Shown: positions 22,561 to 34,639 of the stretch, in pieces | How the letters are laid out: every line of letters begins with the position of its first letter | Numbering within the stretch: the stretch's first letter is position 1 | Source: Ceratotherium simum simum | Taxonomy: Eukaryota > Chordata > Mammalia > Perissodactyla > Rhinocerotidae | DNA: 64,000 nt | Direction: 5' to 3' | NCBI RefSeq assembly: GCF_000283155.1 | Contig: NW_004454163.1 | Location: 2,336,185-2,400,184, forward strand | Program-made: the position numbers and the translations under genes | Notes under the pieces: model-generated | Told to the model about the DNA's origin: nothing | What the model saw: the letters and a program-made list of their open reading frames with translations, nothing else | The model's database searches: none

Positions 22561-23999
22561 CCTTTAGCTGGCTCCCTGTGTGCCCCAGACTTAGGGATTC
22601 TAATGTTACTGAAAGATAAGTGAATGAAGGCTGGGCTAATATCTAATTTATTTTTATACAGAAACAATTTTTTAAAAGAATTCTAAGTTCTTGTCCAAAT
22701 AACCAGGACTTGTTTATAGATATGATTAAATTTAACAAAAACAATTAAGTGTTCCCTTGGATAATAGAATATTAGAGAAATTTGAGATGATTTAATCCTA
22801 AACCCTTATCACATAAGAATAAAGTGAATCTCAGAAAAAAAGACAGTTATTTAAGGTAGCAGAGATATTTCCTGGCAGACCTGGGACTACATCCCAGTGC
22901 TCCTACTTTAGTGTCTCTCTTCTTTCCACTAGCCCTTTCCACTAGCCCTAGTTCTTTCCACTAGCTGCTTATCATGTTATATCTAGGTTTCCTGTGGGGA
23001 GGAAAAGATGGGTGTGGCATAGTCTGGCAGCTAGAGTGTAGTCCACAGGAACCAACAATCTAATTAGAAAACATGTATGCAAATAATTAAGGATAAAGCA
23101 AAATACCATAAAATAAATGATTTCATAGAATGTTGAAAAAAAAAAAGTAAATCATTTCCATGTGTGAAAAATAGGATGTTTTATGCATGAGGTGTCTTTT
23201 GAATTTAGTATATCTTTGTAATAAGACTATATTAATTATAATTTTAAAAATAATAAATGAAAACCTACCTCTGTTCTCTCAACTATTTCAACTTACTTTA
23301 AATTGGGGTACATTGGACTAGAAACATAAGCACCAAATTCAGTAAGATAAAATTTAACTAATAGTAATGTGTTGAAGACTTAGTAGCGTATCTTTATATT
23401 TCTCAAAAAATGCTAATAGAATTTATAGTTTATTTATATGATTAGATCTACTATGGTCAAGCACTACTCAAAGTACTAGGTTTAAACTGGTGAACTCCAC
23501 AGAATTTTATCTCTAAGGAACTGAATGGGGTTTAGAGACCTCAATAAGTCAATACACATAAAGTGCTTAGATTGTGTCTAGCATATTGGAAATGCCATAT
23601 GAGTGTTTGATATCAGTATTGCTTTTTCCCATAATGGGAAAAATTTTGTTGCAATTTTGCAATTTTGTTGCTATTTGACTGGAATGTACTAATCATCAAG
23701 ACATTTGCAGTGTTCTACTGGGGGAAATGTTGTTATCTCCACATGTAAACTTTCTTATATGAATAAATATATTCATTAATTATCCAATTTTGAATAATTT
23801 TTGTGATGCAACTGTACTATATCATGGATGCTATATCATGTAGTTACAGCAGCCATGTGGGATAGGGAATGAATTATAAAATGTTCTAAATACAGTGTAC
23901 GTCAGACCTATAGAGAAAGTTATGGCTAAAATTTTCTTTTGGAAATAAGAAAATTTATCGTATATTTTTCTGGAGTGTAGTGCATGACCTGAAACTTAA
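22561..23999. other. No recognised gene
   Basis: AT-rich DNA. 'ccactagccctttccactag' (22927-22946) is a short local direct repeat of 'ctttccactagc'. A weak MIR-like piece may lie near 23550-23620 ('cataaagtgcttagattgtg'). Nothing coding. Confidence 0.3.
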
Positions 24000-24480
24000 A
24001 AGACCAATAGGTTCTTGCCAGACACATAGGTCAGGAAGGGGAGGAGATTAGTGGGATGAGAGGAGAGCTTGGACATTCCACAGAAGGAGGCAACGATGAG
24101 GAAAAGCATGGTGACTTTGGAGAGCTTTAACTAGTTATGGCTTGGGATGCAGTTCTGAACAGGGTGAGGAGTGAGACGCCAAAGGGATGCAAAAGCCAGT
24201 TCTGGAAATACCTTTATATGCCAAGATAGGGAGTTTAACTTTCTCCTCTAATCAAATGGAAGCCATCTAATGGAGAGTAAAATAACAAGGTTTACCTTTT
24301 AGGAAAATTCTTCTGTATCCATGTAAGATAAAGATCAGAGAGTAGCAAAACTGGGAACAAGAAAATTTATTATGTGACATTATTGAAGTCTAAAAGATGA
24401 GAAGTGCACAAACCAAGATAGCAGGCAATGGAAACAGAGATTTTAAAGAAATATATGGCCGCCAAGTCTCAGGTTGAATT
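24000..24480. mobile_element. Ancient LINE-like (L2-associated) repeat fragment
   Basis: 'atgccaagatagggagttta', 'caaatggaagccatctaatg' and 'gagagtaaaataacaaggtt' match an old mammalian block usually reading 'ggagtttggacttt...gggagccattgaagg'. Similar pieces occur at 38405-38650 and 62640-62790, all in the same orientation. The family name is not settled. Confidence 0.4.
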
Positions 24481-26677
24481 TAAGATGCGTTTCCAGTCAT
24501 TTTAGGAACAAAAGACAATATGTAGAATATCTTATATATAAACTTGAACTGTTAGTTTGGATAAAAAATAAACAAACAAAATATGTATACGCATGTATTT
24601 ATGTGTAAGTTACAACATCTTAAGGAACGTTGATATATTTTCTTTGCAACTATTAAGGAAATAGAATGCCCTTCAGTTTTTATCAGCAGAATAATTTTTA
24701 GGATAGTGGGCAGGCAGTATTTGATCTGAAGCATGTGTCAGCTGATTTTTTTCTAGATTTTCATGATTTAAAGCAAAGTTATTTAGGGTATACTGTTACT
24801 GACACTTACGTTTCACTACAATTTAACATATTGTTAACGAATTTACTCTGAACACTAAGACTTGAGTTTTGCCCATAGGATTGATAAGACACAGTAGGTC
24901 ACACTTGCCATCATTGTCACTGATCTTTAATGCTGACTGAAGGATTTTTCTCCTTGGAAAAGAGAGAGATGTTCAGCCTGAATGCTCATTTGATATTGGC
25001 CTTTGTATAGACACCAAAAACCACTTTGTCAATTATAGTCAACAGAAATTCCTGTTCTTCATAAATAATAGAAAATTTAGTTTCCAAATTCCTAAGAAAT
25101 GTTCCTACTATCCTTCCCCTGCCCCTGGTTACTTTTTGATTCAACCATAGAAAGAATTATATTGAATTCTCTGATGAAGAGTAATGTTCCTGAAATCTAA
25201 CACGGAGTTCGAGATCAACAGGCCAAATTCGTGGATAAGAATTTATTCAAAAATCATTGCAATTGGATATTAGAATAGAAAAATATTGTTTTCTTCTGAA
25301 ATATTCAGGCAAGACTTTATTGGATCAGATGAGATTTGAAATAGATTTTGGAGTAAGGAAGGAATTTTGCTAGGAGACTGAAAGACATGTCATGTATAAA
25401 TCACCCTATAAGCTGAATCAATATGTAACAAACACAAGATGAATATTTAATAAATTATAATTTGACTGGATTAGAGAGTTCAAAAGGGAAATTTTAGATA
25501 AACTTGGACAGGCAGTGGAGACTAGATTAGAGAAGCTTTTGAATTGCTGACATAGAATTTGAATATTTTTTAGAAACAAGAAGTCTGAGTAATTTTGTGA
25601 ACAAGGATGCAACATTATTAAAGAGGCTTTTAATAATATTACACTAGGGGCATTTATGCTGCATAATTTAATAGGAGGGGAAAACAGAGTATGGCATGGC
25701 TCTTCAGAACTTTTCAAATCTCCAGGTATGAAGGGATAGGGCCTAAAGATAATGTTTGTAAGAGATAAATATGAAAAATAATTCAAAGAAAGTAGTCAAA
25801 TAATATCATGATTAACTGTTCACTGTTTATTGAGAACAAACGAAAGAGTAGAATTAAATATGATTTTAAGGTGTTAAACCTGCACAGCCATAGACTTAGT
25901 GTCTTGTGAATAGTAGTAGGATGTGAGACAATCATTTAAACATATTAGGGTTGAGTCATTCATAAGAAATGAAAGTTAAAATTTCCTTAAGAAATATATA
26001 CTTAGAACTCAATTAAGTGATACTGAAGATATTAAGATAAGAATGTATTGTGACATATTTATTAGGGAAAAATATACGAATATACTGGAAAGAAAGAAAT
26101 AATCAGGAAAAGAAGTTCACCCTAACTCAGGTCATGTTTTTCTCCAGGCTACTAAAATACTCTGTGTATTCACAGTCAACAAAAGGTTTTATTTTTATTT
26201 TTTTCCCAGTCGTGTGTGTGAACTCATAATTCTCATAAGTCATGACCTCCTGAAGAATGAAGAAAGACAAGGATTCTTAGCAGTGCATCAGGTAATATGA
26301 GGTGAAGAAACAATCTGAAAAAATAAGAAGATTAACTTGAAGTAAATAAATTACTAAGTCAAAAGGCATATTATCAGGGACTTACGCAGGAAAATATAGT
26401 AATGTCAAAGAAGAAATACTCCATTATGGTACATTTTCACATTCTAATGTATTCTTTGGTTGATTTATTTTAGAAAGAGGTACCTAAGTATGTTCGCTCA
26501 ATGGCAACTACTAAAAACTAATAAAATTGCAAATCCTTTTTATTTACCTTTAGGAGAAATGCAGAACAATTTCCCATCAATTTCATAAAGAACAAATGAT
26601 ACGATGTCAATTGAAAAGATGGTAATAAGAGAATCGGTCTTCTCACACAAAACACCAACTGACAAATGTTTGTGGAC
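24481..26677. other. No recognised gene; AT-rich DNA
   Basis: The 122-residue minus ORF at 25418-25786 is the longest here but shows no domain and has the composition expected from AT-rich antisense sequence. A weak extension of the 24.0-kb repeat type may lie at 25310-25390. Confidence 0.35.
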
Positions 26678-27260
26678 TGTATTGGTTTTCTACCAAAACT
26701 TAGCAGCTTAAAACAACACCTACTTATTATCCCCACTGTTCTGTAGGTCAAAAGTCCGGGCTGATTTGACTAGTTTCTCTGCTCAGGGTCTCAGAAGGCT
26801 GAAATCAAAGTGTCAGCCAGGGTAAGCGCTTATCTGGAAGCTCTGTGGAAGAATCCACTTTAAAACTCATTCAGGTTGTCAGCAGAATCCCTCTTTTCTT
26901 GTTGGCTACCTGCTGATGGCTTGTCTGAGCCCCTAGAGTCAGCTCTCTAGTCCATTCCAGAATGGCCTCCTATATATTCAAGCTATCAATGGTGCATTGA
27001 GTCCTCTTCATGCTTCAAATCCCTCTGACCTGCTCTTCTGCCTCCTGATAGAGAAAGAACTCTGCTTTTAAAGGGCTTGTGTGATTAAATTAGGACCACG
27101 TGGATAATGTCCCTTTTGATTAACTCAAAACTAACTGTTTAGAACCTTAACTGCATCTACAAAATTCTCTTTGCTGTACAGTATAACATATTCACAGTCC
27201 CTGAGATTACAGAGAGAAACCATGGGCAAGAGGGTTATTTCTGGAATTCTGCCTACCACA
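26678..27260 (-). mobile_element. MaLR (MLT1-type) solo LTR
   Basis: The plus strand begins tgtattggttttctac and contains 'cttagcagcttaaaacaaca' and 'ctgtaggtcaaaagtccggg'. It ends 'cacagtccctgagattacag ... ctgcctaccaca', the reverse complement of an MLT1 LTR that starts tgtggtaggcag and ends aatacа-type. The 5-bp flanks tggac (26673-26677) and tggaa (27261-27265) agree at 4 of 5, the size expected for ERVL/MaLR. No internal sequence remains, so it is a solo LTR. Confidence 0.75.
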
Positions 27261-27519
27261 TGGAACATTTATTTTACTTCTATAATAGAATTTTTAAATT
27301 TTCAAGATCTTTTGAATGTAAGATTTTTCACATTTCTCTGATTTTGCTGTGTATAGTCATCCTATTGACTTTACAAACTCTATTTTCTCAGATGTTAATT
27401 CTTCCTTTTTAAGTTTGATGTCTTACTTCCATAGTGTTTTGCTATAACTCAAAGACTTACTGGCTATTTATTTTTGTTTTTGAGAATGCCTGTTCAACAA
27501 GTGAGAGTCTATAGAGGAT

Positions 27520-27790
27520 GAAATCAGTGCTGGTCCTGGATGCTCACAGGCCCCCCTCAAGGCGGTTAGCAGTCCCTTGGAGCATCCCCTTCTGACTTAG
27601 TGCAAGCATCCGGCTCACTGCTTTAGTCTTTGGCCGAATGCCCTTGTCAGCTAAGCCCCAGGAAGGGCAGGCTGTGAGGCTACCCAAGCTAAGCTGCTCC
27701 AAGCGGCTCACGTGGCTGTCCCTCTGGCCTTGGACCTCCCCTAAACTTTCCTTACTCAAGCACATTCTTCTCCTGCTTGTGACTTCCTCC
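27520..27790. other. GC-rich stretch of unknown nature
   Basis: This stretch is clearly richer in G+C than its surroundings ('gcccccctcaaggcggttag', 'cggctcactgctttagtctt', 'aagcggctcacgtggctgtc') and retains several CpGs. Opposing ORFs (minus 27544-27765, 73 residues; plus 27638-27877, 79 residues) overlap. The plus frame ends in a hydrophobic run typical of T-rich DNA. No domain is recognised and no splice context is obvious. It could be an LTR, a conserved non-coding element or a decayed retrocopy. Confidence 0.3.
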
Positions 27791-28054
27791 AGGATTGTTT
27801 CTCAATATATCCAACATTATCTGCTTTCTAGCTTTCAAGAATTCCTCAGCATGGCATTCTTTCTTATTTTATTGTAATTAGTCTGTCATTTCATAGGATC
27901 TTAAAAGGGTGCGAGGATGATCACCTGGATCCTATCATAGAGGATTCACGTACTAAAAAAAATGCCTTGATGTACTGAGAGGTACAAAGATGTATAAGGC
28001 CTGATTCTTTGCTTTTGAGGTGAAGAAATATTAAATAAATAATGAATTGTGTCA

Positions 28055-28265
28055 TTTAGTCATACATTCAATAAATACATATTCAATTTCTTCAAGTTAC
28101 CAGATGGTGTGGTACTTAGATAAAATGATATGCAGTATGGGCATAGTCCCTGCCCTAACAGATGTTACAAACTGAAGATGATAAATAAAAATAGACAAGC
28201 ATTTACAATTAGGCATGATAAGTATCAGGATAGGTGGAGAATAGATGATCAAGAAAGAACTGCCC
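28055..28265 (-). mobile_element. L2 LINE 3'-end fragment, antisense
   Basis: 'cattcaataaatacatattc', 'catagtccctgccctaacag', 'aaataaaaatagacaagcat' and 'aggcatgataagtatcagga' follow antisense L2 order. Diverged, no coding content. Confidence 0.65.
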
Positions 28266-29184
28266 TCCTAGTCTGAGATCTGAAAAAACCAACCCAACAA
28301 ACAGAAAGGCTGATACAGCTGGTATTCTAGAGACAGGGGCTTCTCCTTGACTTGAAGTTCCATCCCTGTAGTTACATAGGTTTCTTTGGCTCTGGCGTTG
28401 ATCATTTCCAAATTACTGCGGTCTTCAGGCAGATTTTCAGTGCCAAAGCCATACTGATATGCGTAATATCTACTCCTTTGTAATGGTAGTTCCTATCCAA
28501 AAAGTGGATCCATAAATTCTTTTAGTAAATTATTAAGTACATGGGAACAATTATAGGCTAATTTTTGTGTAATTATATGGCTATGTGTGCTTATATAAAT
28601 ATTTGGCACATTTGAACATAAGAAAAAATAGAAACCAAAAGGAAACTTTACCCCTGAAAATTTAGTCAAGGGATAAATTATAATACATTGACTAATTCTT
28701 TTGCTTCACCTTCACTTTCTAAGGAAAGTGAAATTTCTGAACATATTATAGAATTCCCAGAGAGGATCCCAATAGTTCCCAAAGGAATCAAATTACGTCC
28801 TAACTACATGGCTGAAAAATAAAATCACAATTCCTTGGTAATCTAAGAGAGGAAATACTATTATAGAAAAATTTCATCAAGTAAAGGTTTTCCTTCCTTA
28901 TTGAATCTGAGCTGTATTTATTCAAAGCCTGAGAGGACTGTCAAGTTCCTTTTTTACGTCTTACAAGGAAAGAGACCTCCAAAAATAGACTTCTGTTTCT
29001 TAGTACGGTCTAAGTTACTGATGTTTCAAATCTCAACTAAGACTGTACTTTCACAGATTAATTCAAGTGGAGGGCTGAAGGAATATTTTATATACAACTG
29101 AAGCAAGAAAAACATTAACATAAATGATCTGCTTGTGTTCTCTGTATATTAAAAAAGAAGAAGAAGATAATAGGTCTGTTCTTT
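28266..29184. other. No recognised gene
   Basis: AT-rich. The 66-residue plus ORF at 28901-29101 has no domain and no neighbouring gene signal. Confidence 0.35.
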
Positions 29185-29410
29185 TTTAACAGCTTTATTG
29201 ATATATAACTGATATACAAAGAACTGCACATATTTAATGTGTGCAATTTGATGAGTTGGAACATATGCAAACATCTGTGATACCATCACCACGATCAAGG
29301 TCATAGATATATCCAACACCTCCCAGTTTCCTTGTGTCTCTTTGGTTTTGTGTGTATGTGTGTGTGTTAAGAACACTTACCATTAGATCTTCCCTCTAAG
29401 AAATTTTGAA
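29185..29410 (-). mobile_element. LINE-1 3' UTR fragment, antisense
   Basis: 'aacagctttattgatatata', 'gaactgcacatatttaatgt', 'gtgcaatttgatgagttgga' and 'ataccatcaccacgatcaag' are diagnostic antisense L1MA/L1MB 3' UTR phrases. A (tg)n patch lies at 29350-29367. Confidence 0.8.
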
Positions 29411-31156
29411 ATGAAACAGGTCTGTTCTTCCATCTTTGTTTGTAGAGATAGAAGACCCCTCTAGACGATGCAAAATCCTGCCAAGAGTGTGACTAACAGT
29501 TGGACTATCCCTTGATTACCTTTCAGTGCCAAGTAGAACTTTGCTTCGTGTCACCCCACTAAAAGTATACTAGAATGAAATTACAAGAATGCTCCTAAGT
29601 GAACATATGGCTGACTGAGCTCTACAACAGAGATAGATTAGATATTGAGCTTTGCACAACAAAGAATTGCAGGTTTAACGGCCTAAAGCAGTAGTACATA
29701 TGACCCTATTTTATAACAATTATATTTATGGAACCAATTCAAATAGGAAATTATTCAAGATATTTTTTGAATGAAGAAATAGCAAGAATAAACTGCATGT
29801 ATCTTCAAGATTTGGTTTAATCTTGCAAAAATGCACTGACTGTTCATAGATTTTTTTTTCCACATATGAGAAATATATGTAGTTAAGTAGGTGTCAAGTT
29901 CAATAAGCAAAAAACCATGCCATGGCTCTTCACAAGAAGAATATTATCTCGTAAAAGGATTGAAAAAATTTCTATTCACAAGTAACACTGTAACAAACCA
30001 TCACAAAGATAGTAACTTTTGAACCACAAAATGCTTTGGTTGGGTTTATTTCATTGTATTTCATCTATCTTAAGCCATCAATTGTAAGATACACCATTAT
30101 TTTACCATATACATGTACCCTCATTAAGGGAAAAAATGCTGTCAATTAAATGATGACTCAATGTTTCAACAATAGTGTTGATGCACGAAACAGTCACACT
30201 CACTTTTCATCTCTTGTGGGATTTTGGCCATGGCTCCTGCCCTCAGCTGTACAGTGGTGAGCAATATTCTACTACCAATCTCAACAACAAAACTGAAACA
30301 GCTTCCCAAGGGCATCTTTCTCCCTAAGGTCCTATAAGCATTTGGTTGCTGCTTTGTAAGAAAATGAAGAATTATAGTCATTCTTTTAATGGTGAATATT
30401 TGCTTCACAAATATCAAATTTACCCCTCATTAATCACTTTTCATGCCTCCCTGAATACACAATAACTTCTCATTTAATGCCAAATCATGGTGTAATCCTT
30501 TAAAGGCATTTTAAATGGCAATTAAACTTAACATGTGTTGTAACAACAGTGCACTAACTCTATTGAAGGGAAGAAGAATATGCAGCTATGACTAAATCTG
30601 TCCACATACAGCAACGAAACTACATCACAACTGCTACCTTGCCAAAAGTGATCGTGAGAGGATATCAATTGTAATTCACATCTTAACTTCAGATCAACAC
30701 ACACACACACACAGAAAAATATAGCTAAAAGGAAATAAAATATGTTGAAAAAAAGTATCCTGAGTTTCTTATTTTGGTGTGTCTAAAGTTCTTTATAATT
30801 AATTTTGGTTCTCAAGTCCTAGAATTTATGCGGTTACAGAACTTTTATCTCAAATCCTGTCTTTTTCATAATCTAAGTAACTAAGCACTGAGGTGAGGAA
30901 GGAAACATTTCAAACATTTCCTAGGCAGTGACAGCTATTGGTTAGAAGTTTTTGTTTTATTTTGGTTTTGGGGGGTCTCTTTTGTTGAGAATATAGGGAA
31001 AATAATAAAATATTAAGTAGACATTATGTTTGAAAAGATGCTACAAGATTCGACTAATCAAGTGAATCACTCTGAAGCCTCTGATAACTTCCATTGAGTT
31101 TTGTGGGTGAGAGATTAGCTGCCCCTCCCCTAGTGGCCAAAGGCTTTTGCATACTA
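29411..31156. other. No recognised gene
   Basis: AT-rich DNA with a (ca)n run at about 30697-30712. The minus ORFs at 30166-30417 and 30528-30710 have no domain, and the second starts in the (ca)n tract. No repeat family recognised. Confidence 0.35.
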
Positions 31157-31554
31157 TGTTAGTCTGCTTGGGCTCCTATAATAAAATACCATAGACTGAG
31201 TGGCTTAAACAAAAGAAACTTATTTTCTCACAGCTCTGGAGGCTAGAAGTCTCAAATCACGGTCTGGTAAGATTGGTTTCTCGGTGAGGACTCTCTTCTT
31301 GGCTTGTACACGGTGACTTCTCTCTATGTCCTCATTTGACCTTTGTTTGGTGCATGCATCTGCATGGAGAAAGAGGAAGAAAAAGCCTCTTCTTATAAGG
31401 ACACCAATCCTATCAGATCATGACCTCACCCTATGATCTCGTTTAACCTTACTTACTTCTTTAAAGGATCCATCTCCAAATATGGCCACACTAAGGGTTT
31501 AGGGTTTCAACATACGAATTTGGGGCGGGGGGTTACAAAATTCAGTTCATAACA
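31157..31554 (-). mobile_element. MaLR (MLT1-type) solo LTR
   Basis: The plus strand runs from tgttagtctgcttgggct through 'gagtggcttaaacaaaagaa', 'cacagctctggaggctagaa' and 'cttcttataaggacaccaat' to 'ggtttcaacatacgaatttg...cataaca'. It is the reverse complement of the LTR type seen in sense orientation at 42884-43266 and 47960-48362. No clear target duplication. Confidence 0.75.
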
Positions 31555-33380
31555 TCATTGCCCGTTTAAAATTTCTACTTCCCATGTAACTGCAATGTAA
31601 CTTAATAGCAACAGATATTGATATGCCCCCTAATGTTTAAGAGAACTAATTATAGGAAAACATTTCCCCAAAGTCAAATATTTACCGCAGCCACTTCTGC
31701 TTAGGAAAAGTAGTGCTTGCATAGTTCAAGGTCAAATTGAAAGAGATTTTACTCTAAGACCTCACATGATTGACAGGGGCCACAAACTGACATTTGTTTC
31801 TTTTGGAACCTGCATGTGGCTAAGACCTGTGTCTTTGTTAAACGTGAGCAGCACAAGGTGCCGGCTCTGAAAAATTTATGACGAGAAGGAGAAAAGTGAA
31901 GAACGCTTTCTTCCTACAGGCAGCTCCCTCTATAGAGAAAAAGGGAAGAAGAAATAACTAGTTTACACATGCCAGTTTCTCCTTCCAGCCTCATACGTCA
32001 GATAAAAGAGTAGAGATACCAGAAGTAATATTGCTAGTGGAATTCTTTCCACGTGAAAGCAAAAATACATTGCTTCCAATAGACTTCAAACAGAAAATTC
32101 TAAATATTTTATTTGTAATATTTTGCTGCCAATAAGTAAGACAAAAGACAAAAAACAAATTGCAGTATCAATATTACCAGATGAAGTAATCTCATAGAGA
32201 ATAATTGAGCTAATATAAAATCTCCACACCACTTGACTGTCGTTTGAGAGCCTATAAAACATTCCTGTTGCAGAGGACATGAAAAGTTTTTGTGCATCCA
32301 CCATCCATATCTTGTAGTTAGACTCCTAATTTCCCTTTGGGAAAATCTCCTTCCCTCATGGCCTGAAATCTTGGGGACTGTCAATTACAGTTGACCAAGG
32401 TATAGTCATATAAATCAAATACCAAAGAGACTCTCTTTAAGGGCTTTTGAAACTTGAGCAGAGTCCCACAAGCAGGAAAGCAGCACTTGCTGCTGGATTC
32501 CATTACCTATTCTAGATCCAGCTTTTTCCAAAGCCAGCTTGTTTAGGTTTTGCTTTGATTGTGTAATTATTATGCAAACTTTAATTAATTTTTCAATTAG
32601 TCTATGCTTAAATACCTCTGGTGACAGAAACCAATTACCTCACCTAATATTTATCTATATTTAAAATACTCTCCCTTTCCTTGACCTGAAACTTGAGTCC
32701 TGCAGCTTCCTTCACTAGGTCTACTTCTATCTCCTTAGGGATATAAAAAGAGGCCCAAATTTTATTCCATATTGTCATTCCTTCAAATTATTGAACTCAT
32801 TGTCTTTTCCATATTAGTTCCCTATAAGTCCCTAGAATACTTCCTTATATGATCTGATTTACATTTTTACCATCCTTTTGTAATATTCACTGACTAATCT
32901 TACTACTCTAAAAGTGAAGTGTACAGAATTGACTATAATGTTTTATGTGTGCTCAATTGAATATAGAGAAAAATGAGACTATTAACTATTCCCTGCCTCA
33001 AATCTCTCCTTCAGTGGTCTTGTCCCCTACGAATAGAAGCTAAATCATGTTATATGTTTGTTGTGAATATAATAATTTTATTATTTCACACGTATGAAAG
33101 ATAGTAATTGTATATTTCAAAGATGCTATTGATAAGTGAAATAGCTTCATATCTTCACTTGTACAGTTGATTTTTTCTAAGTGAAATAACTTTACCTATT
33201 CATTTGTACAGTACATTTTTTTTATGTTGGAATTTAACTAGAATACAAAATAAAAGAACAAAAGAGGTAGATGGGAGCAAAGTTGTAATAGAGTAAGAAC
33301 AAGAATAAGTGAGGAGAGGCATAAATGATAAGAAGTTTAATGCAATAAGATCTATAAATATGTACTTTCTATTTATTCTC
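31555..33380. other. No recognised gene; possible conserved AT-rich block at 32560-32605
   Basis: Mostly unassigned AT-rich DNA. Two minus ORFs (32086-32304 and 32109-32384) overlap each other in different frames and carry no domain. 32565-32600 holds a near-octamer 'tatgcaaact' next to 'ttaattaatt' and 'caattag', motifs of POU and homeodomain proteins; by itself this is weak evidence of an enhancer. Confidence 0.3.
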
Positions 33381-33386
33381 TCATTT

Positions 33387-33630
33387 TTTTGGTGTGTGTG
33401 TGAGGAAGATTAGCCCTGAGCTAACATCTCTTGCTAATCCTCCTCTTTTTGCTGAGGAAGATTGGCCCTGGGCTAACATCCATGCCCATCTTCCTCTACT
33501 TTATGTGGGTCACTTGCCACAGCATGGCTTGATAAGCGGTGTGTAGGTCTGCGTCCAGGATCCAAATCTGGGAAACCGGGCTGCCGAAGTGGAGAGTGCA
33601 AATTTAAGCACTATGCCACTGTGCCGGCCC
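33387..33630 (-). mobile_element. ERE SINE, copy 6
   Basis: The minus strand starts gggccggcacagtggc and contains 'atcaagccatgctgtggcaa'. It ends with two gaggaagat motifs, seen on the plus strand as 'tgtgaggaagattagccctg' and 'gctgaggaagattggccctg'. I could not find a convincing target duplication; the left edge is a T/GT-rich run. Confidence 0.9.
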
Positions 33631-33639
33631 TCATATTCT

Positions 33640-33955
33640 TTAAAGGACATAAATTATATAAAGTAATAATTATAACAACATACTATTGGGTTTGTACTAT
33701 GTATGATTGTAATATGTATAGCAACATTAGCAGGAGTATCAAGTTAGTGTAAACCTGAAGTAGATTCTGACATTAAGTTGTATATGGCAAGCCATAGAAA
33801 ACCACTAAAAAGATAACCCAAAAATGCAGTAAAAAATAATTAAAGAAATTAAAATTTTACACTAGAAAATATTCACTAAATGCAAAAGAAAACAGTAAAG
33901 AAGAAACAGAAGAAAAAAATGAGACATAGAAAACACAAAGCAAAATGGTGTGACA
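33640..33955 (+). mobile_element. LINE-1 sense fragment (old L1M)
   Basis: 'aaaaccactaaaaagataac', 'attaaagaaattaaaatttt', 'gaaaatattcactaaatgca' and 'acacaaagcaaaatggtgtg' match sense-strand old L1M sequence. The same type of sequence continues at about 34650, so the piece between (33956-34630) is an inserted or rearranged block. Confidence 0.6.
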
Positions 33956-34240
33956 ATTAAGCAAGAAAAAGAAATAACAGATCTCCAGATTGGAATGGAA
34001 GAACAAAAACCAGTTCTTTTTGTGGATGGCATAATCTTGTACATAAAAAAATGCTAAGGAATCCACTAAAAAACTATTAGAACTAAGAAATCAGTTTAGT
34101 AAAATTGTAGGTAAAAGGTAAATGTACAAAATTTGTACTCTTATACGCTAGTAATGAATAATTCAAAAATAAAATTAAGTAAATAATTCTATTTAGAATA
34201 TCATCAAAAAGAATAAATTACTTAGGAATAAATGAAGCTA
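33956..34240 (+). pseudogene. LINE-1 ORF2 reverse-transcriptase fragment
   Basis: The plus strand reads 'aagaaaaagaaataacagat', then a frame giving FFVDGIIL at about 34016-34040 where the L1 RT active-site motif FADDMIL is expected, then 'aaaaactattagaactaaga' and 'gaataaattacttaggaata', as in the L1 ORF2 RT palm. The second catalytic aspartate is replaced by Gly, and flanking ORF2 sequence is missing. It is a dead fragment of about 95 codons. Confidence 0.75.
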
Positions 34241-34246
34241 TCTCCC

Positions 34247-34630
34247 CAATAATGAGCCTTGATGTGATTTTTTTGGATTTTTACTACTTGGGGTTTGTTG
34301 AGATTCTTGTATCTATACATTATTTTTTTCGTCAAATTTGTGAAATTTTCAACCATTATTTATTAAAATATTTTTTCTTTTCATTTCTTTCTTTATGGGA
34401 CTACCATTACATGTATCTTATCATGTTTGATGTTGCTCTCTTCATTTTTCTTCAGATTAGATAATATCTATTGATCAAACTTTAAATTCACTGATTTTTT
34501 CTGCTTCTATGTATAGCTGCTGTTCAGCACTTCTAATGGATTTTTGTTTGTATGTTTTTGGTACTGCACTTTTAAACTCTACGATTTCTTTTTAATCTTT
34601 TTTAAATAATTTTTATTTCTCTATTGTTGA
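34247..34630 (-). mobile_element. LINE-1 antisense 3' region fragment
   Basis: 'gtttgttgagattcttgtat', 'gaaattttcaaccattattt', 'gggactaccattacatgtat' and 'tagataatatctattgatca' match the same antisense L1M region as 8220-8560. It therefore lies opposite to the sense L1 pieces on either side. The 70-residue plus ORF at 34252-34464 is antisense to the L1. Confidence 0.7.
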
Positions 34631-34639
34631 ATAACTCAA

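Noticed and set aside
25418..25786. 122-residue minus ORF
   Set aside because: AT-rich antisense composition, no domain and no flanking gene signals.
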